Origin: Ichthyophthirius multifiliis
Taxonomy: Eukaryota; Ciliophora; Oligohymenophorea; Hymenostomatida
NCBI RefSeq assembly: GCF_000220395.1
Contig: NW_004086489.1
Span: forward strand, 47,387 to 111,386
Reading direction: 5' to 3'
Length of the DNA: 64,000 bases
Shown: positions 39,933-52,528 of the stretch, piece after piece
Numbering within the stretch: position 1 is the first letter of the stretch
How the letters are laid out: each line of letters opens with the position of its first letter
Translations under genes and position numbers: made by a program
The notes under the pieces: model-generated
Database searches by the model: none
What the model was told of the DNA's origin: nothing
What the model saw: only the letters and a program-made list of their open reading frames with translations

Positions 39933-41406
39933 ATGGAAACGTAAATTAATATAAATAAAAAAAAAATAAATCATTATAGGTTCAGGAATATCAGGTTTAG
40001 CCGCTGTTCATGAACTATTAAAAAAAAGCGATTTTTTCGACGTGAAAATACTCGAAGCTAGGCCTATATATGGCGGTAGAATATCTAAAAACACTGAATT
40101 TGTTCCCGATTTTCCTATTGAGACTGGTGCTGAGGAAATCCATATAAAAAACAGTTTATATTATGATTTAGTATTAAGAGTAGGTGCTAAAATATTACCT
40201 GATACTAATTTAATACATTATATAGAAGATATAAACGGAGAAAAACTAGTTGAAAGGGAGAAATTTTTCGAAAAATATAAATTAAATGAATTTTATGATA
40301 AAGTTGTTGAATAAGTCGAAAATATAGACTATAATGAAAATGTCTAAGATTTTTTTTAAAAAAATGGACTAAATGAATCTTTTTTGGAGATCTATGAGCC
40401 TTTTTGGGGAGCAGAAAACGGATGCGAATTAAAATAAATGTCAGTTAAGGCTTAAATTGAGTATGATTAGGGATGGTAAAGTGACCACGACGATAATTTT
40501 TTGGTCTAAAATATGTCTCATTTTGATGTTTTGGGTAAAGCTTTTGAAAAAGAGATTGCTTTAATAAAATATAATAAGGCAGTGGAGCATATTAACTATC
40601 TAAAAGATGATTTAGTGGAAATAAAAACAGCTGATTAGGCTATTTATGTATGTAATGCAGTTATAATTACAGTTCCTTTGAGCTAATTGTAGAATAATTC
40701 AATATAGTTTATGCCGGAAATCCCTTTAGAAAAAAAAAGAGCTATTAATTTATTGAAAATGGGGAAAGGGGGAAAGCTACACTTGAAGTTTTAAAAGAGG
40801 TTTTGGGGAGAAAATACTGGGATGATTTTTTTAAGAAGTAAAATTGGCTTTTTATGGGATTGCTCTTTTTTGAGAAGTGATAAATCATTTGTTTTGTGCT
40901 GCTTGATTTCCGGGTAAATTGGTGAGGATATGAATGATGAAAAAAAAAGGAAAATTTTAATTAAAGAAATGCTCTAGAAATTAAATAACATTTATAAAGT
41001 TAAAACTGAGGAAATACTTGAAGATTATTTATGGACAGAATACTCATAAATTAAGTATATAGAAGGTACTTATTCATATGCCAGTTTCGCACCTACAAAT
41101 ATTAGGAATATATTGGCATAAAATATAGAAAACAAAGTCTTTTTCGCAGGAGAAGCTACTAATAATGTATATTTTGCTACTTTAAATGGCGCATATGATA
41201 CTGGAGTGAGAGAAGCTAAGAATATAATTAATTTATTTTTTAAATAATAAATGAGTTTTTAAATATATGTATGCATGTATGTATTAGTTTTTTTTTTTAC
41301 ATTATTTTTTTTGTTTTCATTCTTTTAATAATGGATCTAAATTATATGTAAAACCTTCAAAAATAATAGATTTTTAGCAATCTCCTTTTGGAGTTTCGTA
41401 TATTGA
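39933..41406 (+). CDS. Flavin-containing amine oxidase (polyamine/monoamine oxidase type)
   Basis: FAD enzyme oxidising an amine substrate; polyamine is a guess from the family. The dinucleotide-binding motif QIIIGSGISGLAA lies near the N-terminus, followed by the acidic ribose-binding strand ILEAR. GGR and ETGAEEIH (FAD contacts) come next. A C-terminal FAD motif reads VFFAGEATNNVYFATLNGAY, then the final helix. Length (~470 aa) suits the family. The start ATG at 39933 reaches the FAD motif only if the A10 run at 39957-39966 is nine bases long; otherwise a start within the motif would be needed. The literal in-frame TGA is at 41404-41406, which overlaps the 3' end of the kinase on the other strand. 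A one-base change in the T run near 41237 would stop it at 41252-41254, which I think is the true end. Confidence 0.85.
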
Positions 41407-42504
41407 TTTTAATCTATATTATCTCTCCATTTTTTTTTTGCTTAAATATTTACATAGAGGGGCTTCTATTTATCTTTTTGCTAATTTTTCCCAATTTATT
41501 TTTTCGAAAAAAGGATGCTTTTTTAAACTATCGAATCCTTTACTTCCTAATCTTTACTAAGGATCGTTTTGAAGTAATTTTTTGATAAAATCTAAAGATT
41601 ATTCAGAAAAAAAAGGGTATGTATATATTGGTTGATTTCTAACAATCTCCTCATATAGTGTTTTTGAACCTTATAATCCAAAAGGAGGAAGTCCACATAA
41701 TAACTCATATGTCAAAACACCTAAAGTCCATAAATCAATGTTTTTATCATAAGGTTATTTCTAAACTACTTCAGGTGCTAAATAATATGGAGTTACTAAT
41801 AAAGCATTTTCCTTTTCTTTTTCATTAGCAAATTCTTTAGCTAAACCAAAATCAGCTAATTTTATATGCCCATTTTATGAAATTAATATGTTCTCAGGTT
41901 TTAAATCTCTATACATTGATTATTATTTTTCATGTAAATATTATATTCCTAAAACAACCTTTAATATTTATTATTTATATGTGTATATTTACTTTTTTAT
42001 ATATTTTTACTTCGGCTATAATAAATCTAGATGTGTGTTCATCAAATTTTTTTACTTTTTACAAAACGGAATATAAATCTCCGTTAGGCATATATTACAT
42101 AATAATATAAAGTTTTTTTTAAGTTTAAAAAGATTAGACTAATTTTACTATAAATGGACAATTGCTTTTCATTAGAATTTTCTTTTCTAATAAAGCGGCT
42201 TCGATCATTTTTGCGTTTCCTGAAACTGCCTCTTTTTTTACTACTTTCATTGCATATAATTTATGATTTGATTTTTTTTTTACTAATAATACTTGTCCAT
42301 AAGCACCTTCACCTAAATTTGCTAGCTTTAAATATTAATCATATGGATGGTGGTTTTCGTATGTTTCGGGTAGTGCTTTATTATAAATGATTGGTCTGTA
42401 TTTAATGAATAATACTCCTATTAATCTATTACTTTTTAATTATCATATTTTATAGAAGAATTTTTATGTAATAAATTAAATTTTGAACAACAATTATTAC
42501 CCAT
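41317..42504 (-). CDS. AGC-family protein kinase, predicted N-myristoylated
   Basis: Ser/Thr kinase of the AGC group (S6K/AKT/PKC-like). Read leftward, MGNNCCS is a myristoylation signal with adjacent cysteines for palmitoylation, so membrane attachment is predicted. Kinase landmarks are the glycine loop LGEGAYGQV, the ATP lysine in YAMKVVKK, the catalytic loop YRDLKPEN, ADFG and the APE block LAPEVV. The activation loop reads ALLVTPYYLAPE where relatives have TFCGTxEYxAPE, so the usual PDK1-site threonine is alanine. The C-terminal tail ends with the hydrophobic motif FEGFTY, typical of AGC kinases. One intron (starting GTAAAAATATAT) is removed before VVLGIQYLHEK. One frame break (A5 run, complement of 42433-42437) separates the N-terminal anchor from the kinase domain. 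Confidence 0.88.
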
Positions 42505-42994
42505 TTTTTTTTTTCTTTTTGGTGTCTATTATTTGTATTTTTTTTTATAATTATTACTTATTTAATCGATTAATTTTTTATTATTTGTAGTTTTTATATT
42601 TTTATTTTAAATATTACTTTTTTATATTTTAGTTGTTTTTAATTGATTAATATTTTTATTTTTTATTTTAATCATGATTTTATTTTCAATTGTATATTTA
42701 ATTATTAATTTCAATTTATATTTTAATGATTTTTCATTAAAATATTTTAATTAAATTTATTTGTATTTTGTATTTTTAAACAAACAAAAATATTTATTTA
42801 TTTTTATCTTTTAAATAAATATAATTAAAATATTATATAATATATTTTTTTTAATTGTCTTTTAATAAATGTAATATTTAAAAGCAATTTTTTTTAATAA
42901 ATACTTTAATTTGAATATATAATATTTTAATTATTTTCCATGTATATAATCATATTTATACTATTATTTATAAATAAGAAAAAAAGTTATAAAT
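42505..42994. other. Intergenic region between divergent genes
   Basis: It lies between the kinase start (leftward) and the flippase start (rightward). Nothing but A/T-rich sequence is seen. It must contain both promoters; no motif was identified. Confidence 0.6.
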
Positions 42995-45900
42995 ATGTGT
43001 TTAAACAGATAACCATTATAGTATAACTAACCTCGTAAAATAAAAATAAATATAAAAAAAGAAGATAAAAATAAAAAAACATAATTTCCTTCAAATTTTA
43101 TTGTATCTTCACATTACACAATATACAATTTTTTGCCTTTATCATTATTATTATAATTTTAAAGACATGCAAACATATATTTCTTATTTATAGCTATACT
43201 TTAATCAATACCAATTGTTTCCCCATTAAATCCTGTTTCAGCAATTTTTCCTTTAGTATTTGTTTTAGGACTTTCAATAATAAGAGAAGGATTAGAAGAT
43301 TATTATAGACATAAATATGATAAATAAGTAAATTCAAGTATAAGTACATAATTAATTTTAGATGAAAACAACAAATTTTATGAGTAAAATATTACCTGGG
43401 CAAATGTAGAAGTTGGAAATTTAATAAAAGTTAAAAATAATGAATCGTTTCCGGCAGATTTGCTAGTTTTGGATTCTGCTTTTGAAAATGGAATTTGCTA
43501 TATTGAAACTGGGGCTTTAGACGGGGAGAAAAACTTAAAGCAAAAACAGGCTATTAAGGAGACTATTTAAATTTTTAAAAATTATAATTTAAATGTTTTA
43601 GAGTAAATGATACTCGGATATGAACAGCCTAATTAAAATTTATATAGACTTGAAGGTTTTATAGAAGTATAAGATGATGTATGTATTTATATATTTATAT
43701 ATTTTTATAAAATATATATTTATATAGGTAAATAGAATTAAATAATAAAATAATAATAATAAAAAAAAGCTTATTTATAATCAAAGTCAACAAAAAACTT
43801 ATCTTTAAGATTAAAACATTCTACTGTAAAATAATAATTATGAAACTTCTTCGAAATTTGTATCCTAATAATAATCTAATAATATATGCAAAAAACTTTT
43901 AATTACTGTTAAATAATTACTTCCAAGAGGAGCTTTTTTAAGAAATACCGAATATGTTATTGCTTGTGTAATATATACAGGAAATGATACTAAAATAATG
44001 AAAAATTCAGAAAATAATAAAAATAAAGTCTCTAATGTAGAAAAAGTTATGAATATATTTATTTTAGGTAAATTTAAAAAAATAAAATATATTTCTATAT
44101 TTTTAAAGGGATACTTTTTTTTCAAATCTTGTGTTCAATACTAACTGCTTTATTAAATAATTTCTATATATCAAACAATGAGGTAAATCATTGGTATTTA
44201 AAAGACGAAAAAAATCCAAGTTCATACTCCATATCTAGTTTATTGAGGTTTTTTACTTATTTTCTACTTTATAATACTATGATTCCAATATCCCTTATTG
44301 TTTCTTTAGAAATAGTAAAAGTAACTTAAGGTTTTTTCATATAAAATGATATAGAAATGTACTGCAAATAAAAAGATGTTTGGCCTAAAGTACTCACAAC
44401 AACAATTAATGAAGAATTGGGTTAAGTAGAGTATATTTTTACAGATAAAACTGGTACTTTGACTTGTAATTAGATGATTTTTGCAAAAAGTGTTATTGGG
44501 GAAAGACTTTATTAAAATTAGCAAGAAAATGATTCTTAAGAATTTAAAAATTAGGAACTTTAATTTTTATTGGAAAATAAAGAAGGAGATTTTGCTTAAA
44601 GTTTAATTTTAAAATCAGAGGATGAAAAATAAAATTATGTTCTAAATTTTCAAAATGAACTAGCTTATGAGTATTTTTAACTCATTTCATGCACTCATGA
44701 GTGCGTAATTTAAAAAGATACAGAAAATAAAACTAATGTTGAATACTAGGGACCTTCACCTGATGAAATAGCGCTTGTGAGCACTGCAAATTGCATAGGA
44801 TTTAAGTTTTTGGGTATTTTTAATGATTTTATAAAATTAAAAATACTTGGTAATGATAAAAAAATAGAACTTTTATATATTTTTTAATTCGATTCTACAA
44901 GAAAAAGAATGTCAGTGATAGTTAATGATTAAGGAGTTTACAAAATGTACATAAAAGGAGCTGATAATATTATTAAATAAAGATTAAATTATAGTTAGTT
45001 GTTTTTAAAATAGATAGACACTTATTTGGAATAATTTAGTCTTATAGGTTTAAGGACACTTATGTTAGCAATGAAAATTTTAAGTGAAGAAGAATTTTTA
45101 ATCATTAAGTCAAAATATGAATCTTTTTTAGATTCTTAAAATAGAGAAGAATAATTAAGTAATATATATATAAAGAAAATAAAACTATATATATTTTAAA
45201 TATTTATATATTTATATATATAGATTAATTAGCTGATGAAATAGAAAACAATTTTATATTAATAGGTGCAACGGCTGTAGAAGATAAACTATAAGATAAA
45301 GTAGCAGAAACAATATAGGATTTGATAAAAGCATGTAAATAAAAGTAAAAAAATAAACAATTATTTTTTTATAAAATAATTATTTTATTTTATTTGTTTA
45401 AAAAAAAAAGAAATTAAAATATGGATGCTTACAGGAGATAAATTAGAAACAGCTGAAAATATCGCAAAAAGTTGCAATTTAATTCAAAATTAAATGTTAA
45501 TAATAAAAATATAGGAATAAGATAAAGACTTACTAAAAAAAGTATTATAAGGCGAGATATTAGAAATTATATAATATTGCTTGCTCAATAAATAATAAAA
45601 ATGCATTGTCATAGAAGGAGAATCTTTAGTTACTATTTTTAATGATAAAGAACTATAAAATAATTTCTTGTAGATTTCTAAATATTGTGAATCGGTTGTT
45701 TGTTGTAGAGTTACACCTAAATAAAAAGCAGAATGTGTAAGAATGGTTAAATTAGGACTAAATAAAATCACATTAGCTATAGGAGATGGGGCAAATGATG
45801 TTAATATGATATAAGAAGCTAATATAGGTATTTTTAAAATAATTTTTAAATTATTTTTTTATAGGTTGTGGTATTTTTGGAAATGAAGGTATGTAAGCTG

Positions 45901-47316
45901 CTTAAAATTCAGATTTTTCATTTGGAGAATTTAAATGTTTATGGAGATTACTTTTAATACATGGAAGATGGTCTTATATAAGAATTTCAGAAATGATTTT
46001 ATATTTTTTTTATAAGAATATGTATAAATTAAATATTTTAAAAAACTATATATAATACATTTTTTTTTAAAAAAAAGGATTTTTACAATACCATAATTTT
46101 ATTTTTCATTTTTTAATTAATATAGTGGTTAAACCATTTTCGATGATATTTATATAACTTTATATAATTTAAGTTTTACAGCAGGTCCTTTAGTTTTTAG
46201 GGCGATTTTTGATTAGGATGTTAATTATAAAATGAAAATAAATTTATTAAAAAAAGGACAATTAAACTTTGAAATATAAAAAAATATTGAAAAAAAAGAA
46301 AAATACACAATTAAAAAAATACCCAGTTTATATTATATAGGTTAATAAAAAACGATTTTTTCTGATTTTAATTTCGCTTCTTGGCTTATATAAGGAATAA
46401 TACATAGCTTTTTGATTTTTATAACAACATATATTTCTTTTGATGTAAATACTTTCTATAAAAAAGGTTATTCAAATGATTTTTGGTAATTCTCTCTGAT
46501 TATATTTACATCAATAATCTTAGTAATATTTTCTTTTTAAAATAATAAAATTAAATATATAAAAATATACTTATACAGGTTGCAGATATAAAAATAGCTA
46601 TATTTACTCGATATTGGACAATATTAAATTTTTTTGCTTTTTTTGGGACAAGCTTAGCTTTATATTATGGTTTTTTATTTGCTTCTTAAAATATTAAATT
46701 TAGCTAAGTTTATTTGACTCCAGTATTGCTATTCTAGGCTGTCCATTTTTATTTATTAACTTTTTTTGCTGTGGGTGTTGTTTTAGCGTTTGATTTTGTA
46801 GTTTTTATTTCTTAGAAATTTTTATATAAATAAAAAGAACTATTATTGAGAAGATTAATGAAAGATTGTTAAATAAAAAAATAATAAATGAGTAGTTTAG
46901 TGGAAGGTTTGAGTAATTATGATTAGTTTTTATTAACTTAAAATAATTAATCTTAGAAAAGTAAAAGTAGAATAATATTTGATAATGATATAAAAAATAT
47001 TGAAAAAGATTTAAATTAGGAAAATTAGAAAAAAAAATAAGAAAATTTGTCAGAACTATAAATATTAAAATAAATATAATATATTGAAAAAAGAATAAGC
47101 AGTGAATTCAATATATAAAATAATACAAATTAAATAATATATTAAGGACAGAATGTAGATTAAACAAGTATAAATATGTACAATACATTAGAAAATAGTT
47201 TTGAAAATATTCATAATAAAATACATGTGTTTAAAACATGTTAAAAAAAACCGAATTTTTAAAGTTAATAAAAAATAAAATTTTAAAACGACGTAATTAA
47301 AGACAAATAAAAATGA
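42995..47316 (+). CDS. P4-type ATPase (phospholipid flippase)
   Basis: ATP-driven lipid flippase in the plasma, Golgi or endosomal membrane. The start ATG at 42995 lies ~35 codons before the family block [20 protein letters not shown] that leads into the first membrane helix. The actuator-domain loop reads LDGEKNLK (near 43520) where most P4-ATPases have DGETNLK; the catalytic Glu is kept. The phosphorylation motif [13 protein letters not shown] is at about 44440. The hinge motif [13 protein letters not shown] is at about 45428 and [11 protein letters not shown] at about 45780. These are followed by several C-terminal membrane segments and a Gln/Asn-rich cytosolic tail (from about 46850). The motif order and absence of cation-pump residues support P4. 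Several short introns were seen (for example before [14 protein letters not shown] near 46580). Length is normal for the family (~1,250 aa). Confidence 0.92.
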
Positions 47317-47956
47317 AAATTTGTTAATTTTTTTAGAATAGGTTAAACTAAATAGAAAAAAAAAAATTATAATATATTAAAATAAAAAATAAAATAAAAA
47401 TAAAATAAACATATATAAATAAAATTTATATATAAATATATACATATATATAATAATATATAAAGAATTATATATAAATATATATATACATATATACATA
47501 TATAATTTATAAATATATACATAATACATATATATATTTTTTTTTGTATTTTTTATTTAATTTTTTTACTATAATTTTATAATATATATATTTCTTTCAC
47601 ACTTTATTTTTTTTAATTTATTTCTATTTTATATTTTTTAAAAACAATACTTAAAAATAATTTTTAATATATACTTTTACTACATAAACTTATTACTCAC
47701 ATTATATTGTTTTCTCTTTAAAATTATAACTAAGCAAATCTTATAATTTTGTATATTTTTACCTTTTAGGTTTTTAATAATATTATTTCTTTTACATCTT
47801 TTATATTTTTATTTTATATATTTTTTTGAAACTAAAATCAATTTTTTTATTTTTTTTGTCCTATAATTATTTTATTTATTTTAATTATTTTATTTTAATA
47901 AATAAATATAATAAAAATATATTTCTATATAAATTTTAATATAATATATTAAAAAA
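47317..47956. other. Intergenic region between convergent genes
   Basis: 3' flanks of the flippase (+) and helicase (-). It contains interrupted TA tracts (47400-47540) and poly-T runs. No gene is seen. Confidence 0.6.
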
Positions 47957-50256
47957 TCACATAAACTCCATATTAAAAAGTTATTTAGTATTCATTGGTT
48001 TTCTTTAATTTTTAACTCTTTCTGCCTTTTCATTAAAGAACCTTTCCATTTTATCATATCGATTCTTATTTGCCTCTGCAAGTTCTTATTAATATCTATC
48101 AGATTTCGTTTCATTTCCAGCCTTTACATTTCCTACTCCGAACCCTTTTGCTAAAGCCTTCAAATTTAATAATTTGACTCTAAAAATATCCTTATCTTTT
48201 AACATAGCATAAGCTCTCAAAGAACTCACATAAGCCCTTCTTGCAAGAATATATTTACTTTTGTCGTTTCTAGTACATTATCTAATGAGACTTTCTACAT
48301 ATTAAAAAGCATCCATATTAATATTATATTTCTTTTATATTAACTCCTGAGTAGCTTCTATGACTAACTCGTCATTAAAAGACTTTAAATTGATATTAAA
48401 CTCTCTCATTTTGTCTATATAAGGCTTTTCGACATTATTTAAAATTAATAAGGAAATTCCTTTAGAATCAATACGTGCAGTTCTTCCTATTCTATTGCAA
48501 TATTCAGATATACTAGTAGGCGCATCAAACAATATCGAATGGGTAACTTCTGGAAAATCCAAACCTCTCGAAGCTACATCTGTGGAGACTAAAATAGCCC
48601 CTCCTTGGTATTTTTTGAAGTTAAAATATGTCTCCGATCTTACTTTTTATTAAATGTTTCCGTGCAAAATAAAAACTTTGATATCTCCCAAAAATGTTTC
48701 GCCTTAAAGAACTTCTCCATTAGAATCTTTAAAAGTCATATTTTAAATTAAAAATGAAAAATACTCTACTTCATCACAAGTGGATACAAATATTATACTT
48801 TTGGTATTTGTTAACATTCTCAAATAAGAAAGAAGAAAAGCAACTCGATGCTCCTCTCCTACTAGTGTATAATATTATATTAAAGACTCCGGAACTGCAT
48901 ATTTTTGTTCACTTTTTATTAGATTTTATTCATTTTATTGATTTTTTTTAGAAAACCCTATATATTTTATACTTTAGATGGACATTTTTAAATATAAAGC
49001 TTCTATATCATCATTAAAATTGGCTGAAATTAATATCTTTTGAACTTTTTCGAAGTCTATTTTTTACTGTAAAACAGTAACTATTTCTTCGAGGTCTTTT
49101 TAAAATCCCATATCTAATGTACGGTCACTTTCTTCAAAAACTAAGTACTTAAGTTTATCAAAAACAAAAGATTAAGTGTTTTTGAGGTGATATAGAATTC
49201 TTCCTGGACTTGCGAATAGTACTGTAATTCCTTTTCGGAGACGTGCTTTTTCTTTTTTGGGATTTTCACCTCCTATTAATGTTCCTGTGATAATAAAGGT
49301 TGATTTTAAAGTTATTTATTTAGCCACGTTTTCACATTAAATACATAATTCTCTTGTTGGGCATATGACGAATATATATGATCCATCGTTTCTGCTTATC
49401 TAAAAATTATTTATATATATATATTGTATTTTTTAAAAAATTACTTTATTTTAATCTCCTAAATGTAATAAATTAGATATTAAAGGAACTAAATAAGTTA
49501 GTGTTTTTCCTGACCCAGTTTCACTTTTTAAAACTATATTTTAGCCTTAAATAATTGCTGGAATACCTTGTTTTTGGATATTTGTCATTTTCTCAAAATG
49601 ACTTAATTGTAAAGAATTTTTTATTTTTTGATGAATTTCGGATATTTATTCGAATGTTTATGTAGTAAAAATAGAGTTTTTTTAAATTTCTTATTCTTAG
49701 TTTGTAAAAGGATCTATTAGATCTTTTAATTATTAATCTTTGTTATTATTTTCGTATTTATTTACAAATTTTTTAGTTTTTTTTTAATTAGAATGTTCGA
49801 AAGTTTTGTCTCTTTGCTTTTGGATTTTTTTTGTTTTTTGTGGAAATTTTTGGGGTTTTTAGAATTCTTGCTAATCTTCAATATTTTCTGTGTTTTTCGG
49901 CAAAAAAGATTTTTCAGCCTTTTCTAATTGATTAAATTATTCTTATTTTTGAATATTATTATTTTTTTAGAAATTATTTGGAGCAAAATTTCTTTTGTTT
50001 ATTTAATTAAAACTTTTTTCTTTAGAATTTAATAATTTTTATTGTTAATTGCCATTTTATTCGTAGAATTATTATTATTTTTATTGCTTTTCTTTTATAT
50101 ATTATTAAAACTTTTTATGTTCTTGTTTATTTAGTTAAAATTTGTTTTTGTATTCTCTTTTTTTATGTCAGCTTTTGATTATTAACCTTCGTTATTTTAT
50201 TTTATATCATTATCATATTTTATATCATCTTGGAAATGAATATATGTATCGTTCAT
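47957..50256 (-). CDS. DDX31: DEAD-box RNA helicase, DDX31/Dbp7-like
   Basis: Nucleolar RNA helicase family acting in large-subunit ribosome assembly (family knowledge). Read leftward: a Lys/Gln/Asn-rich N-terminal extension; a Q-motif region ([16 protein letters not shown]); motif I SETGSGKT; motif Ia [21 protein letters not shown] follows, which is diagnostic for the DDX31/Dbp7 branch. Motif II reads [12 protein letters not shown] instead of FDEADRxLDxGF, and motif III reads SAN instead of SAT. Motif V is [12 protein letters not shown] and motif VI is [10 protein letters not shown] (usually HRIGRTAR). The C-terminus has the DUF4217 block [13 protein letters not shown]...[13 protein letters not shown], which supports the assignment. 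The unusual motif II could weaken ATP hydrolysis. Frame shifts within the N-terminal linker are likely. Confidence 0.85.
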
Positions 50257-50388
50257 TTTTTTATATTATTTTAATATATATTTAATTTTTATACTAATTA
50301 TAATTTATACTTAATAATTTTTTTTTATATTTAAATATTTTTTTTTTAATTTAAAAAATAAAGCATTTTTTGTTTCATATATATATAT

Positions 50389-51289
50389 ATGGAATCTTCT
50401 ATTATTTAAAATTTAGTTCATGGTTTGATGAAATAGAAATAAAATAAAGCTGCTACTTTATAAAAAAAGTAAAATCAAGTAGTTAAAATAACATAGAATT
50501 AATAAATAATAAAATTATATAAACAAATAAAGAAATTGATAAAATATTTCAAGATATTGATATTATTAATAATTAAGCTAAAACAGAGACTAAAATTTAA
50601 AATAAACAACAAGAAAAAGCATTAATGAAAGATACAAAATCATCAAATTAAATTAGTTTAGAAAACAGTAGATAATTTTAGATTAAAAAAACTAATATTA
50701 AATAAGAAATAACTAAAAATTAATAAGAATAATCTTAAACAACAAAAAATATTGCAAGTTAAGAAAATACAATGTAAACTTAAATTAGAAGAGATAATTA
50801 GATAAAATAATATATGGAAAAAATAGGTTTGTAAAAAAAGGAGAAAAAAGTAATGATTTATTCTTATGATGAAAATGGAAACGAGATAAAAAACTTTCTT
50901 AATCCTTAAATTAATTTATAGGGAAATAACATATAAATTAAAATTATAATTTTTCAAGAAATAGCAAATAAAGAAATAATTTCGGCAATTTAACAAATAA
51001 TTAAAAAGAGCATAAATCTTATGAGTCAAAAGAAAAATAATTTAACAAAATATTTAAATTATGTAATGAATTCTAATAAAATATTTCTTCGTTTGATAAA
51101 AATTTGAAAAGAAAATAATTAATTGGTACTAAGGCTTTTAGTAATTTGAAAAGTTAAATTAAATCAAATCAAATTTAAGCATATTTAATGGAAGAAAATA
51201 ACGATTCAATACTTTAAAATAGGTTTGATGAAGTACAAAAAAGGCCAAAACATAGGATGACTTCGATACAAAAACAATTGTGTAATTGA
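50389..51289 (+). CDS. Gln/Lys-rich hypothetical protein, frame broken
   Basis: Not recognised. The ATG at 50389 opens a Gln/Lys-rich reading (ESSIIQNLVHGLMKQKQ). Good-looking coding continues in another frame (NKEIDKIFQDIDI, later IYSYDENGNEIKNFLNPQ). It then shifts again to end with FDEVQKRPKHRMTSIQKQLC and TGA at 51289. The changes of frame coincide with A-rich runs (for example near 50461-50468 and around 50920-50940) and I could not place splice sites. Either homopolymer errors or unrecognised short introns are possible. It is probably a coiled-coil or disordered protein of ~290 residues. It diverges from the helicase gene with 132 bp between starts. Confidence 0.5.
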
Positions 51290-51563
51290 AGCTAAAATAT
51301 TATTTTTGTTAAAAAAAATATTTATCATTTTAAATTATTAAAAAAAATGATGATAAATTCATATATTAATATAACTAAATATTTATTTGTATTTATTTTT
51401 ATATAATAAATATAAAATAAAAATATTATAAATAATTCATAAAATAAAATTCTAATATTAATGAATTTATACTTTTTTCTTTAATAAAGATATTTATTAT
51501 ATTACAAAAAATGTGATTTTTTTTAATTTTGTTTTGAAAAAACTAAAGAAACATGTTAACAAA

Positions 51564-51648
51564 CCGAATTTAGCTCAGTTGGAAGAGCATCGGACTGTAA
51601 AGTTATGTAGTCATCCGGTGGTCCCCGGTTCGAACCCGGGAATTCGGA
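51564..51648 (+). tRNA. tRNA-Tyr (GUA) with a 12-nt intron
   Basis: The acceptor stem CCGAATT pairs with AATTCGG (51641-51647), with A as discriminator. The D arm is TAGCTCAGTTGGAAGAGCA. The anticodon stem CGGA/TCCG encloses a loop CTGTAA..A with anticodon GTA. The T arm CCCGG-TTCGAAC-CCGGG is perfect. The anticodon loop closes only if 12 bases (51601-51612, AGTTATGTAGTC) are removed one base after the anticodon, the canonical eukaryotic tRNA intron site. A run of eight or nine T's follows directly and serves as the RNA polymerase III terminator. In this code a tRNA-Tyr should read only TAT/TAC, since TAA/TAG go to glutamine. Confidence 0.95.
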
Positions 51649-52528
51649 TTTTTTTTTAATTACTATTTAATTTATATAAATAAATAAAAAATTAAAATAA
51701 AATAATATATTTTGTAATTTTTTTATTTTAAATATTTATAGTAAATATATACTTTATGTATTTTATAATAATTTATTTATTCTTTTATTTTTAATATAAA
51801 TAATAATCTTATTGTTTAAATTAAAAGTTAATTATCCAAGAACTTTAAACAATAAATATCTATTTTTTTAGAATATTGATTTTCTTTATTACACATTTAA
51901 AAGACAGAAAATACTTATCTATATTTTTTTATATTAAAGTCATAATATAAAATATCGTATTTAAATTATCATTATTCAATAATAAAAGTTAAAATATATT
52001 AGAAAATAAATAAATATTTATTTCATTTAATTTTTATTTTAAATCCAAAATAATTAATTATTATTTAGAAAGTTTTTATATTTTTAATTTACTCATTAGA
52101 AAGTTAAAGAAACTTTTGAAATATATCAGGTTTATTTTATTAAATTTTGTTGTTGTATATTGTTGCGTAAATTAAAAAAATAAAATAAAAAAAATCAATG
52201 AAAAAAATAAAAATAAAATTCTAACAATTTTATTAAATAAATAAAATAAATAAATCAAATAAAAGAAAAAAATTAAAAGAAGTAATTACTATTGCAAATA
52301 TATTGAAAAAAAAAAAATTAATTATTATAAAAATAAATTATTATAATAAATAAAAATAGATTAATTTATACATGCTTTTATATAATAAATTAAAATATAA
52401 GTATTTATATTTATTTAATATATAAAATAATAATTTATTATATAATATATTATAAATATAATTAACAAATTTTTATAATAATAAATTAATAATAAGTTTA
52501 AAAACTATAAAAAATTTTTTTTTAAAAA
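51649..52528. other. Intergenic A/T-rich region
   Basis: After the Pol III terminator T run there is only homopolymer-rich A/T sequence up to the start of the SF1 helicase gene. No gene is seen on either strand. Confidence 0.6.
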
